Shown here piece by piece: positions 8,239 through 15,036 of a stretch of 17,530 nucleotides of DNA. A program made the translations under genes and the position numbers. This stretch comes from an uncultured Pelagibacteraceae bacterium (GTDB taxonomy: Bacteria; Pseudomonadota; Alphaproteobacteria; Pelagibacterales; Pelagibacteraceae): NCBI GenBank assembly GCA_902608305.1, contig CACLNK010000020.1, positions 1 through 17,530 of the forward strand, given 5' to 3'. The notes below the pieces were generated by a model. That model was not told the origin of the DNA. It was given only the letters and a program-made list of their open reading frames with translations, and searched no databases. The first letter of the stretch is position 1; every line of letters starts with the position of its first letter.

Positions 8239-8304
8239 ATGCAACATTTTTTTGTACCAATAATTGGTGTAATTATATTCGTACTTATCTTAATGCTAAT
8301 CTAA
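8239..8304 (+). CDS. Candidate 21-aa single-helix membrane peptide
   Basis: An ATG at 8239 opens a 21-codon frame ending in TAA at 8302-8304. After MQH nearly every residue is hydrophobic (F, V, I, L, M, with one P and one G), enough for one membrane helix. A TAGGGA sequence lies about 20 bases upstream, too far for a normal ribosome binding site. In AT-rich DNA, T-rich frames give hydrophobic peptides by chance, so support is weak. Confidence 0.2.
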   Translation: MQHFFVPIIGVIIFVLILMLI

Positions 8305-8338
8305 TGCAGATGATATAAAGCCTATTACAACAATTCTA

Positions 8339-9541
8339 ATGAAAAATAAAATAATTACTTTAGCTGTGCTTAGAGAAGCAAGAATCGATGAAAATAGAGC
8401 GCCACTTTCTCCAACTCAAATAACAAACATATTAAATAAATTTTCTAATTTAAAAATAATAGTTCAACCATCAAAAAGAAGATGTTTTAAGGATGAAGAT
8501 TATCTAAAAGCTGGAGCTCAAATATCAGATGATTTGCGTTCTGCTGATATTATTTTCGGAGTGAAAGAAGTGGATATATCTACCCTTATTAAAGATAAAA
8601 CTTATTTATTTTTTTCACATACTAGTAAAGTTCGTCAATATATTGGTCAGGTCATAAAGGACAAGGCTATTATATATAAGAAAGAACTTTTAAAAGAGGT
8701 GATAAAAAAAAAAATAACACTAATTGATTATGAAAATTTAAGAGATGTTTCGGGAGAAGGCTATCGATATCTCGGATTTGGCAGATTTGCAGGTATTATT
8801 GGTACCTATAATACTTTAAACCTTTACCTAAAATTATACAAAAAACAAGAACTCCCAAGAGCTTTTGAAATCAACAACTATCAACAAATTAAAAAACTAA
8901 TTAGTAAACAAAATTTTAATAAACTAAAAATATTACTTACTGGAAGCGGACGTGCTTCTAAGGGTGCTATAGAAATGCTAGAACATGCAAATATTAAACA
9001 AGTTTCTATTAATGATTATTTAAACAAAAAATATGATGAAGCAATTTTTTCTAATATTTCAGTAAGAGAACACATAGAAAAAAAAGATAGTAAAGATATC
9101 TCCAAAGTAAAAAATTATCTATTTAATACAGAAATGCTTATAGCTTGTCATTATTGGGATCCGAAATCTCCAAAATTATTTTCTCCAAAACATATTAATG
9201 AATTTAAAAAATTAAAAATCATAGGCGATATAACTTGTGATATTAATGGATCGGTGCCTACTACCATAAGATCTACATCAATTGCAGAACCTTATTATTC
9301 AATTGATATTGATTCAATGAAAGAAATTGAACTGGACAATAAAGGTATTGCTGTTATGGCTGTTGATAATTTACCTTCAGAGTTGCCAAAAGATGCTAGT
9401 GAAGAATTTGGAAGTAGCGTTATATCGGAAATTTTACCTTATTTAATTGATAAAGATGATGGTCGAATAAATAGAGCTACTACAGCTTTAAGTGGTAAAT
9501 TTTGTTCAAAGTTTCATTACTTAAATGATTTTATAAATTAA
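8339..9541 (+). CDS. Saccharopine dehydrogenase-like oxidoreductase (NAD-dependent, LYS1/alanine dehydrogenase-PNT type)
   Basis: The 400-residue protein resembles the single-domain lysine-forming saccharopine dehydrogenase family (fungal LYS1 and bacterial homologues). An N-terminal alanine dehydrogenase/PNT-like domain starts with the R-x-x-E-x-R-x-P-L-S-P motif near residues 12-25. The residues corresponding to the catalytic Lys and His of the yeast enzyme appear as FGVKE (K76) and FFSHT (H94). The nucleotide-binding loop TGSGRASKG is near residues 201-209. The C-terminal GDITCDINGSVP and RSTSIAEPYY are strong family matches. It converts, or once converted, a saccharopine-like opine to an amino acid plus a 2-oxoacid. 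No saccharopine-pathway partner is adjacent, so the true substrate is open. It stands alone and converges on the radical SAM gene. Identity good, function moderate. Confidence 0.83.
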   Translation: MKNKIITLAVLREARIDENRAPLSPTQITNILNKFSNLKIIVQPSKRRCFKDEDYLKAGAQISDDLRSADIIFGVKEVDISTLIKDKTYLFFSHTSKVRQYIGQVIKDKAIIYKKELLKEVIKKKITLIDYENLRDVSGEGYRYLGFGRFAGIIGTYNTLNLYLKLYKKQELPRAFEINNYQQIKKLISKQNFNKLKILLTGSGRASKGAIEMLEHANIKQVSINDYLNKKYDEAIFSNISVREHIEKKDSKDISKVKNYLFNTEMLIACHYWDPKSPKLFSPKHINEFKKLKIIGDITCDINGSVPTTIRSTSIAEPYYSIDIDSMKEIELDNKGIAVMAVDNLPSELPKDASEEFGSSVISEILPYLIDKDDGRINRATTALSGKFCSKFHYLNDFIN

Positions 9542-9582
9542 TATATTAATATTTTTGTAGAATGGACAAAAAGTAAAAGCAA

Positions 9583-11622
9583 TTATTGTTGTCGTGCTAA
9601 TAATTGTAAACTTTTTTCTTCATCAGTTATAGGAAGTTTTATTTGCTCACTATTAACCTTAACAACACTTCTTAATGATCGTTCAATTGTTCTGCTTGTT
9701 TTAGATATTTTGTCATCAGTGATTTTTAAATTGCTGGAAATATTTTTTTCAGCACGACGATCTACAAAAAAATTATATCTTTCAGCACCATTCATAACAG
9801 ATTTGTGTCTTTTTTTTAAAATATAAAAACTCACATCTGACATTAATTTAAGAATTGGAAATAAAAAAACTTTCGGTAAAAAGATAACCATTATTGTCAT
9901 AAAAAACTTAGCTGAAATATGAATAAAGTTATTAATTTTTTTAAATATATTTATTTTCTTTGCGACTCTACTTTTAAAATCATTCTTATATGTTTTAAAA
10001 GATTCTTTTATACATTGATGATAAATTTGTGATATAATTCTTCTTACTGGTTGTTTTGCGTATCTCCAATTTTTTTTAATGATTTCGTTCACAAAAGCTT
10101 TTTTGCCTGCATAACGATATAAATAAAGCCAGTAATGAACTTCTTTAAGATCATGTTCAGTTTTATTTAGGTAATTTAAAATTCCTCGATCTTCCATTGT
10201 GTCAGCTGTTCGGTATAAATAGTCTTCCTCTTCTTCTAAAGTATCTCCAATCACTCCTATTTGTTGAGAATATTCATACAAAGGTGTTCCAGGTATGGAT
10301 GTAGCCCAGGCAGGGTAAGCAGTATTCCAGTCATTACCGAGCAAGTATCTTAGTTGCGCATTATATTCTGCTGTTTCCAAAGCAGTCTTTCTTGACTCAC
10401 CTGGATAGCCAAGCATGAAAGCTTCACTTGTAGTAGCTACACCAAGTCTTGTACACCATTCAATTTGTTCATAAACTTGTTGTGTTGTAGTTTTTTTTTC
10501 CATTATATCTAAGATCGTTTGACTACCAGATTCAATACCATATCTTATAGCTAGTAGATTGTGTGCTTTATAAAATTTTAAGTCTTCGACAGAGATACTA
10601 GCTGCTCTTGCACCTTGTGATGACCAATATATACCATGTTTTTTCATTAGCCTTGCACACTCATAGCCTTGTTTTCTATTGCTACCAAAATTTTCATCAT
10701 CAACTAGTAAAACTCCAACATTGTATTTTTCTTTTAGCTCAATGATACGAGCTTCCATATGATTTTGTCCAAAAACTCTATAACCCTTTGTGGCTCTTTG
10801 ACAAAAAGTACATTTTGCTACACACCCTTTTGACGTTTGTATTCTTCCCACTTTTTTACCTTTTAATGTTTCATGAATTTTTAAAATTTCGGGTGTATAA
10901 TGTTGTTTTTCAAGATTAAGACCAAATATATTTCTAAAGTCACTAGCTTCTTCAAAAACTTCATGAACTAATTCATCGCTTCCTCCAAATTCTTTTAATC
11001 CCAATTCCCATTTGTCATAACTAGGATATTCCATTTCAGTTCCCACAATCTGGGTTCCATACCCTGTTAGTTTGAGCTTATTATTCTTGTCTAAAAAAGC
11101 TAATCCTTGTATTTGATTTAATGCTGTATAGTCTTTCTCACTAACATTGGGATTTAATTTAATATAATCAAGTAATTTAACAAAAGAAATTTCACCATCA
11201 CCTACCACAACGATATTGGTTTCAGTTTTATTTAAAACAACTTGAGAGGAGCCACTTATATGACCTCCAACTACGATCCATGATTTTGGAAAAAGATCTC
11301 TAATTATTTTTGTTATACGTTTCAAATTGGGATAACAATGAGACAGTGGTCCACTTAAACCAACTACATCAGGTTTAATTTTATTTAAATTCTTAATTAT
11401 TTCTTCATCTGAATGTCTTAAATTATTTATATCGTAAATATCACCATCATATCCATTTTTCTGCATTGATGACAAAACTCGTAAAATACCAATAGGAAAA
11501 GTTGGCATCTCATTATCTTTTCCACTCCAAGAATGTGCTAAATTAGATTTTAAACGCGGTATAAGAGGTTTTTGGACCTTCTGCAACGCACCGTCAGGGA
11601 CTGAACATAATAATACTTTCAT
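9583..11622 (-). CDS. B12-binding-domain radical SAM protein with a C-terminal hydrophobic segment
   Basis: The 679-residue protein has a Rossmann-like cobalamin-binding-type N-terminal domain (residues 1-160, with DVVGLSGPLS and VVGGH elements), then a radical SAM core whose [4Fe-4S] cysteines are C267, C271 and C274 in GCVAKCTFC. The SAM-binding and glycyl-rich strands (IRYGIESGSQ near 359-368, AFMLGYPGES at 401-410) follow. A hydrophobic stretch at about 570-605 could anchor it to the membrane, and the last 70 residues are charged. Members methylate or rearrange unactivated carbons in natural products, lipids or cofactors. An AGAGG sequence precedes the ATG by about 12 bases. It is last in the carbamoyl-cassette operon, 58 bases after the SGNH gene. 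The canonical DxHxxG cobalamin motif is not obvious, so B12 binding is uncertain. Confidence 0.85.
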   Translation of the reverse strand: MKVLLCSVPDGALQKVQKPLIPRLKSNLAHSWSGKDNEMPTFPIGILRVLSSMQKNGYDGDIYDINNLRHSDEEIIKNLNKIKPDVVGLSGPLSHCYPNLKRITKIIRDLFPKSWIVVGGHISGSSQVVLNKTETNIVVVGDGEISFVKLLDYIKLNPNVSEKDYTALNQIQGLAFLDKNNKLKLTGYGTQIVGTEMEYPSYDKWELGLKEFGGSDELVHEVFEEASDFRNIFGLNLEKQHYTPEILKIHETLKGKKVGRIQTSKGCVAKCTFCQRATKGYRVFGQNHMEARIIELKEKYNVGVLLVDDENFGSNRKQGYECARLMKKHGIYWSSQGARAASISVEDLKFYKAHNLLAIRYGIESGSQTILDIMEKKTTTQQVYEQIEWCTRLGVATTSEAFMLGYPGESRKTALETAEYNAQLRYLLGNDWNTAYPAWATSIPGTPLYEYSQQIGVIGDTLEEEEDYLYRTADTMEDRGILNYLNKTEHDLKEVHYWLYLYRYAGKKAFVNEIIKKNWRYAKQPVRRIISQIYHQCIKESFKTYKNDFKSRVAKKINIFKKINNFIHISAKFFMTIMVIFLPKVFLFPILKLMSDVSFYILKKRHKSVMNGAERYNFFVDRRAEKNISSNLKITDDKISKTSRTIERSLRSVVKVNSEQIKLPITDEEKSLQLLARQQ

Positions 11623-11680
11623 CTTAAATACATTCCTCTATTTTATTTTATGGTAAAAGGCATGTCAAATTCATATTAAA

Positions 11681-12667
11681 TTAAAAAAATTTTGACAATT
11701 TATTGGCTATTTTTTGATGTCCTATATGATTTAAGTGGCCATCTATTAAGTAAAAATTATTTGTATCATTTTCTATATTTAGATCTATGTATTCTAAATT
11801 ATCAAAAACTTTAGATTTACTAGATGGAAAGTTTGTAAACTTTTGTTGATGTCCATTTATATAAAATACGATAATTCTTTTGTCATTTAAAAAAGGAAAT
11901 TTTTTTAATGTTTCAATAAATGCTTCTTTGTGATGATCGAAACTCATCGACTTGTTTTTTTTAGTTAAAATATCTTTCGGTATGGTGGCTGAATATCTAA
12001 ATGATTTACGAAGTTTTTTCCAAATAGAAAATTTTACACCTTGCTTGACAAGATCGTATTTTTTTTTAGCAACATCTAATGTTGTATTTTTGTAGCCAAC
12101 ATTTTCACCATAATCATTAAAACAATATTGAATTATTATAGTATCAATCTTGTCTAGTAAATTTGATTCTTGCAATCTAATTAATTCTCTTATTGTTCCG
12201 TATCCTGAAACTGCCAAATTATATACTGGTCTATTTATTTTTTTTTCTAATAAATAAGAAAAAGTCTCTTTATCATTAACGCCCCACCCCATAGCAAAAG
12301 AATCTCCTAAAACTGCAATGCCGTTTGCATCATTATTTATTGGATGATCAGAAATCCTTCCAAACTCATCAAAACTAATTATAGTTTTAAATTCAATGTT
12401 GTTAAAGTTACAGCTTGTTTTCTTAGGTACATAAATTTGATTATCTGAAAATTCAATACATTCAGGTTGTGAATGCCATATATTTCTCAGTCCAATATTA
12501 TAATAGTTTCTTTGATATTCGCTTATTAATTTAATATTTGGAGTTATTTTATTAACAAGTAATATTGCACTTAAAATGTATATTAAAAAAAAAATAAGAA
12601 AATAGTTAATAACTATTATAAATATCCAACCGAATAGTTTTCGGACATTTAAATTAATCAAGTTCAT
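11681..12667 (-). CDS. Membrane-anchored SGNH/GDSL hydrolase
   Basis: This 328-residue protein has one hydrophobic N-terminal segment (about residues 11-38), so it is tethered to the inner membrane with the enzyme domain probably outside. The SGNH blocks are visible: GDSFAMGWGV with the nucleophile Ser (near residue 123), SGYGT, CFND with the Asn, and DGHLNHIGH with the catalytic Asp and His near the C-terminus. Such enzymes remove or transfer acyl or similar ester groups. The gene overlaps the carbamoyltransferase by 14 bases, so the two are coupled. An SGNH (GDSL) protein next to a carbamoyltransferase, SxtJ and SxtK parallels the order seen in cyanobacterial sxt clusters, where SxtL is of this class. 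Acting on a carbamoylated product is an inference. Confidence 0.87.
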   Translation of the reverse strand: MNLINLNVRKLFGWIFIIVINYFLIFFLIYILSAILLVNKITPNIKLISEYQRNYYNIGLRNIWHSQPECIEFSDNQIYVPKKTSCNFNNIEFKTIISFDEFGRISDHPINNDANGIAVLGDSFAMGWGVNDKETFSYLLEKKINRPVYNLAVSGYGTIRELIRLQESNLLDKIDTIIIQYCFNDYGENVGYKNTTLDVAKKKYDLVKQGVKFSIWKKLRKSFRYSATIPKDILTKKNKSMSFDHHKEAFIETLKKFPFLNDKRIIVFYINGHQQKFTNFPSSKSKVFDNLEYIDLNIENDTNNFYLIDGHLNHIGHQKIANKLSKFF

Positions 12668-14492
12668 ATTTATTTTTGTAATCCTTTTTTAATTCATTGT
12701 TCTGATTTTCTTTCCTTAAGTAACAATTACCAATGACTAAAATATCTAAATCGGTGCCCATAAAACAATTAAAAGCATCTTCGGGTGTATTTACTATAGG
12801 TTCGCCTCTTACATTAAAAGATGTATTTACAATCACTGGACAACCTGTTTTTTTTTTAAATTTTGATATTAATTTGTAATATTTTAAATTGGTTTCTTTA
12901 TGAACAGATTGTACTCTTGCAGAATAATCAACATGTGTTACTGCTGGTATTTCAGATCTTTTAATGTTCAACTTTTCTATACCAAATAAGTTCTTTTGAT
13001 CATCTGTTATTTTTAATACTTTTTTTTGATTTACATCAGCAACTACCGACATATAAGGGCTATCAACTTCTAGATTAAACCATTCACTTAAATCTTCTCT
13101 TAAAACTGATGGTGCAAAAGGTCTAAAACTTTCTCTGTATTTAACTTTTAAATTTAGTGTTTTTTGTATTGATGGAGATCTTGCATCGCCGATGATTGAT
13201 CTTGCTCCTAAAGCTCTAGGACCAAATTCCATTCTTCCTTGAAACCAACCAATTGCATGACTTTGGGATAAATCTTCTACTGTTTTATTTATTAAATTTT
13301 CTTCATCAAAAATTTCAAATTCTGCTCCTAAAATATTTAATTGTTCTTCTATTTCTTTCTGTGAATATTGAGGTCCCAAGTAAGACCCTTGCATATCATC
13401 TGTGTTTGATTTCTTTCTTTCTTTATTCTGTTCAGTATACCAAAAAGCTAAAGCAGCTCCTAAAGATCCGCCTGCGTCTCCTGAAGCTGGCTGGATCCAA
13501 ATCTTATCAAAAATTTTCTTTTTTAGAATCTTACCATTAGCAACGCAATTTAATGCTACTCCACCTGCTAGACATAAATTGGGGATGTTAAATTCTTTCT
13601 TTAGTGAACTAGCTAAAGTTAACATTACATCTTCTGTAACTTTCTGAATCGATGCGGCTATATCCATGTGGAATTGAGTAATTTTGTCTTTTTCACTATC
13701 TCTAGGCTGTTGTCCAAAAAGTTCATGAAATTTATTATTTGTCATAGTAAAACCTGTGGCATAATTAAAATAATTTTGATTTAACCTAAAAGAACCATCA
13801 GGTTTAATGTCAATTAAATTATCTTTAATTTTATTTTCAAATTTTGGTTCACCGTAAGGAGCCAAACCCATTAATTTATATTCTCCACTATTAACTTTAA
13901 AACCTGTATAATAAGTAAAAGCTGAATATAGAAGTCCAAGAGAATGGGGGAAATGTATTTCTTTTTTTATTTCTAATTTATTTCCTGACCCAACAGCAAC
14001 TGTTGCTGTGGCCCATTCTCCAACACCATCGGCAGTTAAAACAATAGCTTCTTCAAATGGAGAAGGATAAAAGGCACTTGCTGCATGGCTTAAGTGATGT
14101 TCAGAAAAAAATATTTTATTTTCATTTATAAAATCTTCATCGTGTTCTTTTAGTGAATTAAATATCATTCTTTTTTGAAAAAGTTTTTCTCTTAACCATA
14201 TTGGCATTGCTTTTGTAAACTGAACAAAACCCTTTGGTGCAAAAGCAACATAGGTTTCTAACAATCTTTCAAATTTTAAAAAAGGTTTCTCGTAAAAAAC
14301 AATATGATCAACATTGCTTAATTTTAAATTTGCAAATTTTAATACAAATTCTACTGCATGAAATGGGTAACTTGAGTCGTGTTTTATTCTGGTAAATCTT
14401 TCCTCTTGAGCTGCAGCAATAATTTTGCCATCAATAATTATTGTAGCAGCACTGTCGTGATAGTATGCTGAAATACCTAAAATTGCGGTCAC
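12654..14492 (-). CDS. O-carbamoyltransferase, NodU/CmcH/TobZ/SxtI family
   Basis: The 612-residue enzyme transfers a carbamoyl group from carbamoyl phosphate, through a carbamoyl-adenylate, to a hydroxyl on a sugar or natural product. The N-terminal ASKHA/Kae1-like domain begins with the diagnostic ILGISAYYHDSAA and carries the metal-binding HxxxH (H132, H136 in EHHLSHAASAF). The C-terminal YrdC-like domain has GRMEFGPRALGARSI (419-433) and NTSFNVRGEPIVNTP (556-570). Length and both domains are complete. Translation starts at GTG, directly abutting the TAA of the small upstream gene; no ATG gives the conserved N-terminus. The acceptor is unknown. The neighbours SxtJ, SxtK-like and SGNH proteins form a recurrent cassette. 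Confidence 0.94.
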   Translation of the reverse strand: MTAILGISAYYHDSAATIIIDGKIIAAAQEERFTRIKHDSSYPFHAVEFVLKFANLKLSNVDHIVFYEKPFLKFERLLETYVAFAPKGFVQFTKAMPIWLREKLFQKRMIFNSLKEHDEDFINENKIFFSEHHLSHAASAFYPSPFEEAIVLTADGVGEWATATVAVGSGNKLEIKKEIHFPHSLGLLYSAFTYYTGFKVNSGEYKLMGLAPYGEPKFENKIKDNLIDIKPDGSFRLNQNYFNYATGFTMTNNKFHELFGQQPRDSEKDKITQFHMDIAASIQKVTEDVMLTLASSLKKEFNIPNLCLAGGVALNCVANGKILKKKIFDKIWIQPASGDAGGSLGAALAFWYTEQNKERKKSNTDDMQGSYLGPQYSQKEIEEQLNILGAEFEIFDEENLINKTVEDLSQSHAIGWFQGRMEFGPRALGARSIIGDARSPSIQKTLNLKVKYRESFRPFAPSVLREDLSEWFNLEVDSPYMSVVADVNQKKVLKITDDQKNLFGIEKLNIKRSEIPAVTHVDYSARVQSVHKETNLKYYKLISKFKKKTGCPVIVNTSFNVRGEPIVNTPEDAFNCFMGTDLDILVIGNCYLRKENQNNELKKDYKNKYELD

Positions 14493-14642
14493 TTAAAATA
14501 TTGTATAAATAAAAGGAGCTACAGCAGATCCTTGACTTAATATAATTAGTCCACCAAACAAAACTAAAACTATAATTATGGGCAAAAGCCAATACTTTTT
14601 TCTTTCTTTTAAAAATTCCCAAAATTCTTTTATAAAACTCAT
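14493..14642 (-). CDS. DUF5989/SxtK-like small membrane protein (49 aa)
   Basis: The reverse strand from ATG at 14642-14640 encodes 49 residues and stops with TAA at 14493. The product starts MSFIKEFWEFLKERKKYWLL, continues through one long hydrophobic helix, and ends with QGSAVAPFIYTIF, which is the conserved tail of the DUF5989 family. The pattern is an amphipathic, basic N-terminal helix followed by a single membrane span. It lies one base downstream of the SxtJ-family gene and directly abuts the carbamoyltransferase start, so all three are translationally linked. Biochemical role unknown; by position it may anchor or assist the carbamoyltransferase at the membrane. Confidence 0.9.
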   Translation of the reverse strand: MSFIKEFWEFLKERKKYWLLPIIIVLVLFGGLIILSQGSAVAPFIYTIF

Positions 14643-14643
14643 T

Positions 14644-15033
14644 TTAAAACTGGTTTTTCATTCTACTATTTTTATTTTGTTTTGTAATCCAATATGAATT
14701 TTTAGTATTTTTCTTTAAATTTAAGAGGTCTTTTCCCAAAATTTTCATAATGAATGAAGTAGGAGTAACTACTAAAAAAAATATTATACTCATTATAATT
14801 GGAGAAATAACATTACCTAATAATATTCCAATTTTAAACCATGTTTTGTTCAAAGGAGTTAAAATTTTTGAATTTAATATTCCTAAAATCAAAAAAACAA
14901 TTGAAATTATTAATGACCAATATCTAATATCATTGCCATTTAATAAAGGCCAAATTGCAATAATCAAAAAAACTGTAAAAAAAACAATGCCAAAACTTTT
15001 ATTTGAACTAATTTTAATTTTGCTATTTTTCAA
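14644..15033 (-). CDS. SxtJ-family membrane protein
   Basis: The 129-residue protein has about four hydrophobic segments (near residues 13-30, 37-54, 65-83 and 80-98), a short basic N-terminus and a charged C-terminal tail containing a KxxYWxxK pattern. This architecture, and its place between a carbamoyltransferase/DUF5989 pair and other cassette genes, fits the SxtJ family, named from saxitoxin clusters and of unknown function. Translation must start at TTG (15033-15031), since no ATG precedes the first helix. The start is three bases after the xsc stop, so expression may depend on ribosomes finishing xsc. No good Shine-Dalgarno sequence is seen. Confidence 0.82.
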   Translation of the reverse strand: MKNSKIKISSNKSFGIVFFTVFLIIAIWPLLNGNDIRYWSLIISIVFLILGILNSKILTPLNKTWFKIGILLGNVISPIIMSIIFFLVVTPTSFIMKILGKDLLNLKKNTKNSYWITKQNKNSRMKNQF

Positions 15034-15036
15034 TGA

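Larger units (their letters stand above)
7957..8338. other. 382-base intergenic region with two candidate small ORFs
   Basis: This is the largest gap in the window. I find no tRNA, rRNA or known riboswitch fold in it. It holds a 48-codon minus-strand ORF of very basic composition (7991-8137) and a 21-codon hydrophobic plus-strand ORF (8239-8304), listed separately. The bases 7990-8035 are visibly richer in G and C than the flanks, which supports coding or structured RNA there. There is no convincing intrinsic terminator for the upstream operon. The promoter for the downstream saccharopine dehydrogenase-like gene must lie between about 8140 and 8338, but no clear box stands out. Confidence 0.6.

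Noticed and set aside
7957..8338. tRNA, riboswitch or other structured RNA in the largest gap
   Set aside because: No cloverleaf, no T-loop consensus and no recognised riboswitch core were found by eye.
9537..9550. 14-base perfect palindrome at the saccharopine dehydrogenase stop as a bidirectional terminator
   Set aside because: It is made only of A and T, so the stem would be weak, and such palindromes are expected by chance at this composition.
13253..13647. Two plus-strand open frames opposite the carbamoyltransferase
   Set aside because: Shadows of a well-supported gene; no family features or sensible start context.
11681..15033. Saxitoxin biosynthesis
   Set aside because: Only the carbamoyltransferase-associated genes are present; none of the scaffold or guanidine-forming genes is seen, and the cassette proteins also occur outside toxin clusters.
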